Below, piece by piece: positions 43,054 through 56,462 of a stretch of 64,000 bases of DNA. This DNA comes from Dipteronia dyeriana (lineage: Eukaryota > Streptophyta > Magnoliopsida > Sapindales > Sapindaceae), in the NCBI GenBank assembly GCA_032871835.1, contig CM065297.1, positions 94,757,052 to 94,821,051 on the forward strand, read 5' to 3'. The position numbers were made by a program, and so were the translations under genes. How positions within the stretch are numbered: the stretch's first letter is position 1; each line of letters opens with the position of its first letter. Under the pieces are notes generated by a model. That model saw only the letters and a list, made by a program, of their open reading frames with translations. It had not been told where the DNA came from and did not search any database.

Positions 43054-44094
43054 ATGCCAAAACTTGTAAATTTGGTGCACTAGAAGTATCTGGGGACAAC
43101 TACATGTCTTGGGTTATTGATGATGGGTTACTTTTAAATTAGAAGGTCTATATTACACTATTGAAGGTGGGACCCAGGCAAATGAACAATAAATATCTAC
43201 TGCCATGGTTATTAACTCTCGCCATCTGAATGAGAATCTGGAAGCTCAATACCTAACTGTCATAAAACCAGAAGTTCTATGGCAAGAGCTAAATGATCGA
43301 TATGATAACCAACCTGATGTTGCATTACAAAATGACAGGTATCAATGGCAACATTTATGTTTTCAAGACTATAGAACAATCTCTGAATATAATTCTACTT
43401 TGTTTAGAATCACCACACATCTGAAATTGCGTAATGACTAGGTAACAAAAGGATATGTTGGAAAAGACGTACACAATTGTCTATGTCTCGAATATGATAT
43501 TGCAACAACAATATCGAGTACGTTGATTCTCAAAATATTCAGAGCTGATCTTATGTCTCCTGGTTGCAGAGAAAAATAACGATTTCTTGATAAAAAAAAA
43601 TCATGAATCACACCTGATTGGTTCTACAACATTCACATAATTGAATTCTAATACTATAAAAGACCATGGTCGTGGCAGCGATCCTTACTGTGGTCGTGGT
43701 CGTGATCGTGGTCGGAATCGCAGAAAAGCATATAGTTATTTTGGGCTGAGTGGTTATAATCAAAATAGAGAAAACACTCCCCAGAAGTGGAATGTTTTTA
43801 AGGCCAAACAAGATAAATGGAAAAAATAATGTCCAAAATAGGCCTAATAAAAATGATGGCATTTGTTTTAGTTATGGCTGCCATAATCACTGGTCACATG
43901 TATGCCGCACACCTAAAGATTTAGTTGAGCTTTATCAAGCGTCAACCAAAGAAAAGTGAAAGAATCCTGAAACCAACTTCATGGAGGATTCAGATTTTAT
44001 GGATATCACTCAGTTTAATATTTCGGATTTCCTTGATGATTTGAATGATAAAGTGACCACTTTAACTAATGATAGAAATATTCATACAAATTAA
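43054..44094 (+). pseudogene. Ale-type Copia Gag pseudogene
   Basis: The start is near ATG 43054, with a frameshift straight after it. Recognisable parts are 'LEVSGDNYMSWVIDDG' (about 43080), 'YQWQHLCFQDYRTISEYNST' (43340-43400), an Arg/Gly-rich stretch ('GRGSDPYCGRGRDRGRNRRK') and a degraded knuckle ('CFSYGCHNHWSHVC', about 43865) followed by 'RTPKDLVELYQAS'. Stops at about 43141, 43441 and elsewhere. This is the UBN2-type Copia Gag. Confidence 0.75.
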
Positions 44095-45345
44095 GTACTG
44101 CTTGAAATAATGTTTTGTTATCGTCTGAAATATTTCTGTTAAATATTCCTTTTTTAAATTTCATGTATGTCCTTATGTAATATATACTTTTGATCACTTT
44201 GTCCAATATGCATTTTTTTCTTCTTTGTGAATAGATATGTTTTTAAACGATAAATTGGGTGATATTGAAAAGCAAGATGCAAGACATATATGTCTAGCTG
44301 ATAGTGCAATGGAACATACAATTTTGAGAAATCAAAAATTCTTTTTGAACTTGGCTCAAAACAAATGTTAATATAGTGTCAAGTAAAACATATCTGATAT
44401 AAAGCTCCAGCAGATCAACGATATTGTTACCAAACAATACTAAAATATGTATCAATGTTGATTTATATTCAATCAGATCTAGAAGAAATCTGCTAAAGTT
44501 TCAGATATATACGATGCAATGGATATCGCATTGAAACTTTAAATGATGAAAATATTGAGTATCTGTTCATTACTTCTCATGATTCAGGCCAGAAACTCAT
44601 TATGGAAAAGTTGCGTACTTTATCTTCTGGATTATATTACACTCTTATAAGAGGTTTAGAAGTTTATACAGTTATGAATCAGAAGTTCTCATATCCAAAA
44701 ATGTTTATGCTTTGGCATGACCGTCTTGGTCAGTTAGGATCTACAATGATACGTATAATCATTGAAATTCTCATGGACATCCATTGAAGAACAGGAAGAT
44801 TCTTTTATTCAATGAAAATGTATGCAGTGCATGTTCACAATGGAAAGTAGCAATAAAATTATCTCATTCTAAAGTTGGTTTTGAATCATCATCATTACTA
44901 CAAAGAATTCAAGGGGACATATGTAGACCTATTCATCCACCAAGTGGACCATTCCACTATTTTATGGTCATAGTTGATGCATCTATTAGACGGTCACATG
45001 TTTGATTATTATCAACACATACTGTTGCTTTTGTAAGATTACTTTCATAGATTATCAGACTTCGGGCACACTTTCTTGATCATCAAATTAAGTTAATATG
45101 TCTTGATAAAGCCGGTGAATTTACTTCCAAGACCTTTGATAAATATTGCAAATTAGTTGGGATTGATGTTGAACATCCAGTTCCACATGTTCATACTCAA
45201 AATGGATTAGCAGAATCACTTATCAAGCATCTCCAGGTAATTGTAAGAACTTTGTTTTTACGAATACAATTACTAATTTCTGTTTGGGGACATGCTATTT
45301 TACATGTTGCTGCATTAATTCGTCTTTGTCCCACTGCTTGTCATC

Positions 45346-46266
45346 TAGTGGTAGGCACCGACCCAACCCAACCCAACCAGACCAACCCATCAACCCAACT
45401 AACTTAACCAACCCGACCCAACCCGACTAGATCTGGTTAGGTTGCTTTTAAGGTTGGGTTGAGTTTGTTAATAAAATATAACCCAACCTAACCCGACAAC
45501 CTAACTTTAAAAAATAAAAAATAATAATAACAAGTTTATTTATTATTAGATTTATTATGAAATTTCATTTTTTTTTAATATTTAAAAACATTACTCATGC
45601 ACAATTTATAATATTATAAATAATAAATATAAATACATAATTTTAAATATTTTTATACCATAAATATATAATACATTTATTAACAATATACAATTATATT
45701 GTTTTCATCTTTTGTAGCAATTGGAACATTCTTGATTATACTCTAAAATGCTTTTTTTTTCTTAAGATTTGATTAAGAATTCAGTAGAAAAACGTCTAAT
45801 AATTGTATATAAACTCAAACTATTATGTTGGTTGAAATAAATATTAGATTATCCAACTACGAAATATTCGACAAAGTGATTATAATTGTAAAATTGTAAA
45901 ATGGATGAGAGGCTTAGATGAAGACTTGCTACGTTGGATAAATTTTATATTTTTATTTTATAATCATGTAACAAATATTTAAACAATTTATATTATATGT
46001 TGTGATTTGATTTTGATACTTTTAAAAAATCTAAACTTTTTGTGATATGATATTAGGGTGAAAATTATTTTAAATTTGAATTTTGATATTACAAAATTTG
46101 GATTCAAATATTTTTGTTTCTATTGGGCTTAAAAAGTCCAACCCGATCAATCCAACCAACCTAACAAATAATGGGTTGGGTTGGGTTGGGTTGGGTTGGG
46201 TTAAAATTTACGTTGGGTTGGATTAGCTTGAAAATTTTCAGCCCAACCCAAAAACACCCACCCATA
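45346..46266. mobile_element. hAT-like element with CCCAAC/GGGTTG arms, 921 bp
   Basis: It interrupts the Copia integrase. Ends: TAGTGGTAGGCACC and, reversed, TATGGGTGGGTGTT, similar at 9 of 14 positions. Flanking 8-mers TTGTCATC and TTATCATA agree at 6 of 8; the Copia reading resumes correctly if one copy is removed. The left arm has repeated 'caacccaaccc' and the right arm repeated 'gggttgggtt', forming long inverted arms. The AT-rich centre codes for nothing. Confidence 0.65.
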
Positions 46267-48037
46267 TTATCATAAGTATCCACCAGTACTGCTTGTACTT
46301 AGCTATCAATCAGATATTTCTCATCTACGTACTTTTGGTTGTGCGGTATATGTCCCAATGGGGCCCTAATGCCGTTTGAGAATATATGTTGGCCTAGATT
46401 CACCATTAATTATTAGTTATCTAAAACCTTTGACTGGTGATCTTTTTACTGCACGATTTGTTAATAGTCATTTTGATGAGAGAAATTTCCTATCATTAGG
46501 GGAAAGAAAAAATTCTCCTAAAGAGAAGCGTGAACTTTCTTGGAAAGTTCCTAGTCTAATTCATTTAGACCTATACACATCTCAATGCGAGAATGAAGTA
46601 CGCAAGATAATTCATCTTCAAACAATAACAAATTAGTTACCAGATGCATTTACATATACTAATAGAATAACTAAATAATATATTCTAGTTGTTAACATAC
46701 CAGTGCGGGTGATTGTTCCAGAAGAACAATCTAAACATATGATAACAAAAGAATCATCTACTGCACATTAGAAATGTGGTAGACCACTTGGTTCGAAAGA
46801 TATTGTTCCCCGGAAGAGGAAAGTAAATTATCAAGATTATGTTACTCGAGTTATAGATAAATCTACTTTCTTTAAACTAACTCCACAAGAGTTAGATGTC
46901 CCTGAAAAGACACAAGTCACTAAAGTGATAGAAACCCTTGCATGGAAAGGAATCTCAGAAGAGATACAAAAATATAGAAATGAGGAAATTTCTATAAATT
47001 ATACAATAGAAATATGGAATAGTGAAGAAACAATTATCGACGATATATTTTCATACATAGTGGCTACTGAAATTATAAATGAAGATTATGAGCCTTATAA
47101 TCTAGATGGTTGTAGGCAAAGGTCTGATTGGCATAAATGGAAAGAAACAATTCAAACTGAGTTGACTTATTCAGCCAAGTGTAAAGTATTTAGATCAATA
47201 ATCTAGACACCTGGAGACGTCAAACTTGATGGATACAAATGGGTTTTTGTACGAAAACGTAATGAGAAAAATGAGGTCATGTGATATAAGGCACAACTCG
47301 TAGCACAGGGTTTCTCATAGAGACCTGGTATTGATTTTGATGAGACGTATTCACTAGTGATTGATACAACTACGTTTCGATTTCTGATAAGTTTGGTTGT
47401 CTCTGAAAGACTTGAAATGCGTCTTATGGACATAGTAACTGCCTATCTACATGGCTCACTCGATTCAGTTATTTATATGAAAATCCTTGAAAAATTTAGA
47501 ATGCCAAAAGCATATAACTCGAGACCTCGTAATTTGTATTCGATTAAATTATAAAGGTCCTTGTACGGATTAAAGCAATCTGGGCACATGTGGTATAACT
47601 GTCTCATTGAATATCTGATTAAAGAAGGATATATTAATAATCCTATACGCCCATGTGTATTTATAAAGAAATCCGAATATGGATTTGCTAATATAACAGT
47701 TTATGTTGATGATATGAATTTAATTGAAACTCTTGAAGAGCTCGAGAAAATTACTAAATATTTGAAAATGGGATTTGAAATGAAAGACCTAGGAATAACA
47801 AAATATTGTCTTTGCCTAGAGATTCAATATAAATCAAATGGAATATTTATCCATCAATCATCATATGTTGAAAAGATTCTGAGAAAATATTTCATATGGA
47901 TAATGTTCATCCATTAAGTACTTCTATGATTGTTAGAACTCTTGATCCTAAGAAAGATCCATTCCGGCCAATTGAATATTGGTGAAAAGATACTTGGTCA
48001 TAAAGTATCATATCTTAATGCAATTGGTGCTTTGTTA

Positions 48038-50011
48038 TGTTGGGGTTTATACCCTAAACATGTAATTTGTAAATGGATTTATAAAGTAAATAAAAAGAAA
48101 TATTCAATTCATTCTTGTTATATTATTTATTTTATAAACTTGTGCACATATTAACATCATGGATTGCCGAATGTAATCTTGAACTGTGTATATGAGTGTC
48201 ATATACGGATGGATACAGTAAGAGACATGAAATCTAAAGAGTCCATAGATAGCAAATAAAGATGGGTACTTTATTTATGGTTAATCTATAGTTACGGTCC
48301 ATTCTGTAATGTACAGTGATTATATCCTGAATCATTCATATGAGATATGGGAATGAAGACACCTTGTATGATGTGATCATATAGGACTGGGCCATGATCT
48401 ATATGAATCTCACACCAAGATCCGTTTACCGATGAGATTTATATATATATCAATTAATGATGGCTATATGTGGGTGATCTTAATCCTGAGTGTCTTATCG
48501 ACTCCTTCAGGTTAGATCGTGGTCTTTGATATACCATATGTGAGGTCAGATGCATTTCCTAATCAATATAATCCGTACGTTGGGATTGCGGTTTGGCTTG
48601 TGGCTGGGAAGGTTTGTACACAATAGTGGAATCTACTCCTTTTTATGAGAAGTAGATTATAGTTCCCTTAAGGGTTGATTCGGGGCTTGAACAATATGAG
48701 CGCTCTCCTAATTCCGTGAGGAAATAGGATTTATTGTCCATTAAAGAATAAATGGTACTTAAAGTATATATGTAATTAGAGGGGTATAACGGATATTAAT
48801 CACACTATATGTAATAGCTATATCGATGGACACCGAGTTGTATCGGTCTTTGTAAAAGCGTCTGCAGTTGAGAGAATGCAGCTTCGGATTTTTAGTGGAA
48901 TAACACCAGAGTTGATAATCAAATAATAATAATTAAAGAGTTTAATTAATGATTCTGAGGATTATTGGAGCTCAAAATACTGTGGGTCCATTACGTCCCC
49001 TTGCTAGCCCGATCGATTTAGGTAACATGGGTCACGGTTAATTAATTGGATTGTCCAATTAATTGTGTTACGAAAATGACACGTATTTATTCGAAAATTA
49101 ATTAAATAATGAGATTATTTAATTAATGAGTAATGGTGATTAAATAAATTAAATAATGAGATTATTTAATTATGTTATTAATCACTAAATGGAGGGTGTA
49201 TGTTGATATTTATTTTTGAATAAAATAAGATAATATGATTATTTTATTTTATTAAATTAAATATTTAATTTTTGAATTTAAATAGTTTGAATTCAAATAA
49301 ACTCAAATAAAAGATATGAGATATTTTTATTTGAAAGTTTTTAAAAATCAAATATAGATTTTATCAAATATTTAAATATTATATATATGATATATAATAT
49401 TATTTATAAAAAAAAGGGTGCGTGAAAACGCACAGCACACTTATATATATATAGACAAAAAAAAAGTGGTTTTTTTTTTTGTTTTTGTCAAACGCATTAA
49501 AAAAAAGGAGAGTAAAAGGATAGTTTTTTTTATGCAATTGCTTTGATATATTCAAATAAGTGTTCATGAGTTATTGTATGCAAGTATGTGCATGAAATAA
49601 CACCAAAAAGAGAGAAAATGTTTTGTGTACAAGTGTTGTGCACTAATATCAAAGAAAGAGTTTCTTATTCTTTTCTCTTCAATATCCTCCTAAGTTTCCG
49701 AGCCTGTGATACACTCACACGTAGTTACCAGTCCCGGGATATAGCGAGGAAGATTAGTGGTACAGATCATGAGCAAATCGAAAAGTGAAGGAGGCTCCAA
49801 ACGTTGGTATGATTCTATTTTCTTCTTCTAATTATATTGATTACAATTTCTTGTATTTACATATATATTTTATTAGTGTAATAATTTTTATATGTATTAG
49901 TTTCGAAAAAAATACGATTGTAAGTTCACTGGTCCCAGATACAGATTAGGATCTGTATAAAAAATTTTAAAACCCATTTCCGCTGTGTGACCGGTGCACG
50001 GGGTTCCAACA
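48038..50011 (+). mobile_element. Solo LTR, 1974 bp
   Basis: It begins TGTTGGGGTTTATACC and ends GGGGTTCCAACA, with inverted terminal TGTTGG/CCAACA. The flanks are identical, TGTTA (48033-48037 and 50012-50016), and the Copia RT/RNase H reading continues across when it is removed. There is no primer site or coding region inside, so it is the product of LTR-LTR recombination. The terminal sequence fits a Copia-type LTR. An orientation of plus is assumed from TG to CA only. Confidence 0.88.
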
Positions 50012-50993
50012 TGTTATATTTGCTCAATGTACTAGACCGGATATTGTATTTTCAGTGAATTTGGTTGCTAGATTTAGTTGAACCCTAACTCGAAGACTTT
50101 GGAATGAGATTAAACATCTTTTTCATTACCTTTGAGGAACGAAAGGTTCATGATTATTTTATACAAAATCTAACAATTTTTAGGTTTACTTGGTTATGCT
50201 GATGTCGGGTATTTATTTGATCCCTATAAAGCCGTTCACAAATGTGATATATTTTTACCTATAATGGCACAATAATCTCCTGGCACTCCACAAAGTAAAC
50301 TTTTGTTGCTACATCCTCTAATCATTCGAAGATCCTTGCACTTTATGAAACAAGTCGAGAATGTGTCTAGGTAAGGTCAGTTATTCAACATACTCAAAAG
50401 TCATGTGTATTTTCATTATCTACAGAAATGTTGAAACTGATATTTGAAGATAATATGACTTGTATTGCTCAAATTAGAGGGGGATATATCAAGGGAGATA
50501 GAACCAAACATATTTCTCCTAAATTCTTCTATACACTTGAACTTCAACAAAGCTGACAAATTGATGTTAAACAAATACAATCTACATATAATATTTCAGA
50601 TTTGTTTACCAAAACATTGCATACATCAACTTTGAGAAACTAGTATATGGAATTGACATGCGTCGGCTCTATAAATTACAAGATTGATGTTGAAGTTTTG
50701 TATAAGGAGAGCGTTCAATCAGGGGGAGAAATTTTTTGAATGGACATATGTGTACTATACTCTTTTTCCTTCTATCGAATTTTGTCCCATTGGGTTTTAC
50801 TAGAAAGGTTTTAAAGAAGCAGTTCTGAACACGTTCAACACCACTTGATCAAGAAGATCATTGTATATATTTTTTGCTTAGGTTTTTATCCCCCTAGGTT
50901 TTTCCTAGCAAATTAAGATACGATTGGTGAAAATCCAAGGGGAAGGATTATAGATAAGTATTGGATTTCACCTGTTTCACCTCTCTTTTTCAC

Positions 50994-53900
50994 TAGACAT
51001 GACCGTGGTTGGGTTCCAGTTCCGAACCTCCTGTTCCGCGATTCCAATCCGGTTCTACACGACTTCGGTTCCTTTTTCATAATTGTTTTATACCATATAC
51101 TAACCAAAAAAAATTATTATACATGTAATGATCTAAAATTGTAAAGGAAGTTGATTGGCTAAATTAAAACTAAAAAGAGCTTCGCACCTAATTTGTAGGA
51201 CAATTAAGTTGCCTACGTATCCTCTTAAGGTGTAGAGGAATCAAATGACATGTAGTTCTTTTACCTTTTATTGTCGGTTTGATGAAGTGAGTTAGGAGTT
51301 GGGACTGTAACTAATCACTACCTTCCGTTCCAGTGGTGTGGTCATCGTCGAAGAAATCGTAGAGTGTTTAGTGTTCAATTTTTTGTTGTTTGTTTTACGC
51401 CTTGGTCCAATCATCAACACAAACTTAGACTTGAATTGATTCTAGACTCAAAAGCGAATGTCTTTTATCCAGAATATTTCCACTGGTGTTAAACTCTTGT
51501 TCCACAGCTACTATAGAAATTGGTATTGCAAGAATTTATTTGGCTATAATACCCAAGATTGGAAAGTGTTTTTCATGATCCCTCCATCAATTTAGGATAT
51601 CAAATTGTTCCAGATCACCGTCTCTCATAAACTCACAACTGGTATTGTGATAAGTTTCAATCTCGAAATATGAGGTCGAACTTGATGAAGAAGAAGCTCG
51701 TAATATTTTGGTCTTTTGGGATAATAGTTGAGACCTTAACCTTAAAAATTCGGATGATCAAGTATGGGATACAATTTCCATTTGTGGAACATTAATATTC
51801 AGTGATGGACCATAAACTCTACGATATTCATCATATAACTCATGAAATAATGTTCTAATTGTAGAACAATAACTATGAATATCTACTTCTATTTTTAAAC
51901 AACCATAATAAAGAGTTAAATAATCAGACAAATTTTCTAGTTTACAACATGGATCAAAATACAATGCAAGCAAATAAATAGTTGGAAACTCCCTATAATA
52001 GTCTAACCATTTTTTTTCTATAACTTCAATGCAGACATGTAATTGTATATCAGATGAACACTCAGAAAATGCACAAACAATATTACAACTCTCAATAATA
52101 AATAATTGAGTAGTAAGATGATAAATACCAGAAAAATTGTAAGTAGCATTATTAAAGACTTTTAACAAATTACAATTTTTTGTACAAACATCCCAATGGT
52201 GTGGATAAAGATTGATCTGACTAACATTATATTGCATAAATAAACTAATAAATCTCTATAATCATAACTTTCAGAAAGCAATTTATAAGTAGAATTCCAA
52301 CATGTTGGAACATCACGAGGAAATCTAATGAGACGCCTACTTGTCTGTTTACAAAATCTTACACATGCTTTCATCGTAGAAGGATGTTTCCCAAATAAAA
52401 GAGAGCATCTTTAATGGATTTAATAAAAGCTTGAAGAATTTGTAAACCACTTTGAACATATAAATTTAAAACATGGCAAACACATCTTTGATGAAAAAAA
52501 TTAATATTAAAAGAATGTTTGCATAAATCAGTTAAAGCAGGAATAACTGTCGTATTATTGGAAGCATTATCAAAACCAATTAAAAATTCTTTGCTTTCAG
52601 TTGTATACTCTTCAAAAATAATTTTCATATTTTTATAAATATTCTTAGCAGTATGTGCATCATCAAAAACTATAAATGCAAGATCTTTTTTGCATATTTC
52701 ATGCTTTGTCCATATAATGACAATTGACACCCAAGTATGAATGCGTTCGTTAATGGTATTTAATAAATATCGTAAAGTGTACGTATGAGAGTGGTTCTAG
52801 GAACACGATATGCAACAAGATTTAATGCTCTGTGAAAATAATTAATAAAACCAACATTTTCATCAAAACTAAAAGGTAAATGTTCTATATCAACCATTCT
52901 AGCTAATTCTTCTATATTAGTTTGATCAATATATTTAAATAATTAAGTGTTAGGGGTAGCAAACCTGGAAATTTGAGTTTGTGTACCCGACAAGGCCTGT
53001 TCGATTGGATGTCAGGTCGTTAAATGCTTGCAATATGTGTTGTATCCTTCAGATTTATTCAACTTAAATTTTTTGGGGCAGTAATTACAAACCGCTACTA
53101 TCATTCCATATTCTTTCATACTTTTCTTCATATGATATAAGAAGAGATCAAATTTGAGCTGCTTCTCTAAGTTCTGTTCAGTATGTGGTACTACAAAATC
53201 TAGACCTGAAGGGGGATCATGCATATTTTCTAATTGGATTGTGATATTAGGGTTAGCATCGGGTTCAAAATTATTAAATGGGGATTAGGAAAGTTTAGGG
53301 ATCCGATATAGACCTATCGTTACAGGAACTCATAGCAAGCGGTGTCATCATAACTGACATTGTCCGGTTGGACCTAGCTCCGGCTCTGACATACAACACT
53401 TACTAGTCCTGAAAATGGAATGCCTTGAAGCATCTCCAGCTTCACTTCCACTTGCTATTTAAAAAATTGAATTTCAAAAAAACTCTTGAAAAAAATGTGA
53501 ATAAATGGGTGGAAATAAATTTGAAAAATTGTCTTGGAAATAAATTTGAAAAAACAGTTGACAATGATTTTGAATTGATTAAAAAAATATAATTGTAATA
53601 AAATAAATATAAACAATTGAATAATTGAGAGTTGAGACTTGGGAGAGAAATAAAATTGAAGAGAATTAGAGAGAATTGTTATGAGGTGAAATGATTGGGG
53701 GGTATTTGTAGAAACAAATGAGTGAAATGAAAGAAAAAAAGTTTGGTAGTTGGAGCCTCAAATGGTCACCAGAAAGTTGAGCACAATGGGTAAAAAAAAT
53801 TATAAAAATAAGGGTGGAAACGATGGTTTCAAAATCGAAACTGAACAAATGGTTTGGAACCACCGATTCCGTTTTTTTTAAAGAAGCGGAACTAGAACCG

Positions 53901-54006
53901 AAACCTTAAGTCTTAAGGTTCCGGTCCGTTTCTAGAACCGGAACTGAAATTTCAGGTTCGATTCCAGTTTTTGGCCACGGTTTGAACCAAATTGTGTTCA
54001 TATTTA
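50994..54006 (-). mobile_element. hAT transposon with decayed transposase, 3013 bp
   Basis: Identical 8-bp flanks, TTTTTCAC (50986-50993 and 54007-54014), bound it. Ends are TAGACATGACCGTGGTTG and, reversed, TAAATATGAACACAATTT, similar but eroded. Subterminal regions contain repeated 'ggttc'/'gaacc' motifs. It carries a minus-strand transposase pseudogene. It splits the 3' LTR of the Ale-type Copia. The 33242-34282 element shares the TAGACATGACG terminus and may be a derivative family. Confidence 0.9.
51390..53224 (-). pseudogene. hAT transposase pseudogene
   Basis: Read on the minus strand: an N-terminal BED-type zinc finger ('CNYCPKKFKLNKSEGYNTYC', 53100-53030), then 'GFDNASNNTTVIPAL' and 'FFHQRCVCHVLNLYVQSGLQ' (52570-52440), 'FPRDVPTCWNSTYKLL' (about 52320-52270), 'LYFDPCCKLENL' (about 51960), and a C-terminal dimerisation region around 51620-51400 spread over frames, with the Trp-rich and 'PISIVAVEQEF' motifs. 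The catalytic region and dimerisation order match RICESLEEPER/Ac-type transposases. Many stops and frameshifts; not functional. Confidence 0.82.
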
Positions 54007-54305
54007 TTTTTCACCGCTTAAATACATAGAGCATTAAGGTAGAATATAGGGGATTCTTCTACCCAGCTTACCCATCGACATATGGCAATAGAATATAGCA
54101 TTGAATCACATGTGCTAGTATTTGGTGATGTCATCTTCACCTATAAATAAGCTTAGTTTTTGTTGTTTATTTTGAGTAATTTGAATTCATCAATACAAAG
54201 AAGCAGTAACATTTTTTCTCCCTTTTCATTTATCTTATGTAATTATTTCTCTCCATTTCGTAATCTCAGTTATTATTATTTTTTGTTTCAACTTTATTAT
54301 ATCAA
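54007..54305 (+). repeat. 3' LTR of the Ale-type Copia, part after the hAT
   Basis: The LTR begins near 50947 after 'aatccaaggggaaggatt', is split by the hAT, and resumes here. TATAAATA lies at 54142-54149. The end is placed near 'ttattatatca' (54305) by its CA, which is a judgement. Confidence 0.5.
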
Positions 54306-54360
54306 AAGTGAGTATAAATGGCACCATTTTTACATGTTTTTGTGTGTTTGGTAAGTCTCA

Positions 54361-56415
54361 AGTGCTTGGCAGTAACCCTCGAGTGATTTGGCAAAATGCC
54401 AAAGCACTAAAGATTTAGGCCCATAGGCTTCCCATATTTGCTGAGGCCTCCTATATGCTTACGCAAGCCTTTGGAGTAGCAGCACCGCTGCAAGATCGAT
54501 GGTTCCTCACTTATTGTATTGAGCGAAGTCTAGAGCCTCATTTCAGCTGCTAAGGTTATTTTGAAGCCCAATCATGCCTCTGGACTAGTACCATCAGAGG
54601 AGGACTAGTGGTTCCTCACTTTTTACAGGGCCACTCAATGCCTAGTGAGCTACCGAGGTCTCAGTTCATTCAAGTGGATTCTCGATCCCCATTATGATTG
54701 TTGAAGACTCTTACTTGCCCCGAGCACGCCCCTAAACCGGTTACATCACTTGGGGACTAGAAGCTCATCATTCTCTCTAGTACTCATGTGGGATGGGCGA
54801 TGACCCCAACATGAGAATATTTCTCCTAGTGACCTGCCTATAATAAAAAGCACCTTCGCGGAAGGTCGCTCTATTACCTATACCTGGAACGCGGATCATC
54901 TAAAAGGTTTTACCCATAACGTCTGTAGAAACGGGGTGAGCATTGACCGGTATCGCCATGAATTTTTTTTGCCTTGGTAATTCGTCTATGATCCTCTTTT
55001 GCCTATGATCGCCTTAAGACTAGAAAAGCCACATGGCATTCCTGATGCCATGAGCAGGATCTACCCCTCTCTAGGAAGGGTATGGTGCATAAATGACATA
55101 GTTACAGACCAGACCAAGGATGTGGATTCATAGACCTGGTTACTCGCCACATCCTCAAGACCAGGAGAGCCTATACATCATTTCTAAAGCCTTGGACAGA
55201 ACCCAATCTCTTCAAGGAAAGACATGGTGCACAAGTGGCCTTAGTTGCATACCAGATATTTTTGCCTAAGTACCAGGATTCCTGAAACATGAATGTCAGG
55301 TACCTAGATTCGCCTATGTTTTGTCTCTGTATAAAGACCTAGTGTGAAAGTGGCCTTAGCTGCCTACCAGGATCATTTTGCTTAAATACCAAAACTCTTG
55401 TGCTAGAATATCCAGTACCCTGATTCGCCTAAGCCAAGTGTGTTGGGAACCATTTTCGTTTCTAGTAATGATTACCAGTAAGAAGCGATGAGCAAAGTTC
55501 TTCAAACATTACAAATCCTGACCCCCAACTAGGTACTGGTGTTCAAGTCAGGGGAGACTTCTGTTAACTGCCTTTTCTGGCAAGGGTCTAAAAAAGAATT
55601 TTCCATCAGGCTGATTCCTGATAGGACCTGGATCGAGACAACCTCGGTTCCCCAATACCGAGAAACACTGATGTCATGAAGTAGAGAGTCTCGATGCCAC
55701 AACATGCCATTTCCCTAGTATCGAAGAGTACCGGTACCGCGTCACCAGTTACCCGATACCTTAGTATTGCGGTACTTATCCTGGATCGAACCACCAAACA
55801 CCTCATACCCATCCAAAATGGGAAACAACGGTAGGAAGGCTCTAGCACATCAAGAGAAAAACCACCCAGAAAGAAGGGACCAACACACAAGGGAGCCAAC
55901 CTAGAACAAGACTGCGTCCAAATAAACGAAGCTTGAAATACCCTTCAACCAAAAGAAGATAAAATTGACCTCTCCGGTCATTCACAACCTTATTAGTGGA
56001 GATAATCAACTCTATTAATGAAGATAATCAACCTTATTAATTAAGATCATTTAACTCTTTAATGGCCATTCACAACGCCATTAATGAGAAATCGGTCAAC
56101 TATTTAATAACCATTCAGAATGCTACTAATGAGAAAATAGTCAACTCCATCAATGCCAAATCAGTATTCCTATAATTGCGAATTGATTAACTAAATTAAT
56201 GGAGTGGACAATAAGAATTAGAACCTATAAATATTACAAAGCTCTCTCCAAGAAAGGGATCCAGATCTGATCCAAGAATTGACTAAAAAAAGATAGACAC
56301 CATCCACGAATCGAGATCAAGGAATGAGATCGACCTCAACTATTATTGTACGCTCTTCGGAGCACCTATGTTGTACTACTTTGCTATTTGTGTAAGCTCT
56401 CCGGAGCACTTCTTG

Positions 56416-56462
<47 letters not shown>

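Larger units (their letters stand above)
44235..50690 (+). pseudogene. Ale-type Copia Pol pseudogene, interrupted twice
   Basis: Order of remnants: protease ('ICLADSAMEHTIL', about 44288), pre-integrase/zinc region ('MLWHDRLGQLGSTMIRI', 44708; 'CSACSQWK', 44827), integrase core ('QGDICRPIHPPSGPFHYFMV', 44910), the hAT insertion, 'GDLFTARFVNSHFDERNFLS' (46440), RT ('RLMDIVTAYLHGSLDSVIYM', 47420; 'MYGLKQSGHMWY', 47561; 'VYVDDMNLIET', 47700), the solo LTR, then RNase H pieces to about 50690. Many stops (for example 47281, 47320, 47553). Not functional. Confidence 0.8.
42160..54305 (+). mobile_element. Decayed Ale/Retrofit-type Copia element with three insertions
   Basis: The LTR promoter region 'gatgtcatcttcacctataaata' occurs at 42258-42280 and again at 54127-54149, marking the two LTRs. 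Between them are a primer-site-like 'aacacgttatcgac' (42515-42528), a repeat-rich leader, gag, protease, integrase, RT and RNase H remnants, all with stops. Three other elements have inserted: 45346-46266, 48038-50011 and 50994-54006. The outer boundaries are approximate because the LTR ends are degraded. The Gag and Pol wording suggests the Ale/Retrofit lineage (moderate certainty). Confidence 0.75.

Noticed and set aside
45360..46240. CCCAACC/GGGTTGG runs as interstitial telomere repeats
   Set aside because: The plant telomere unit is CCCTAAA. These units differ and form the inverted arms of a hAT-like insertion.
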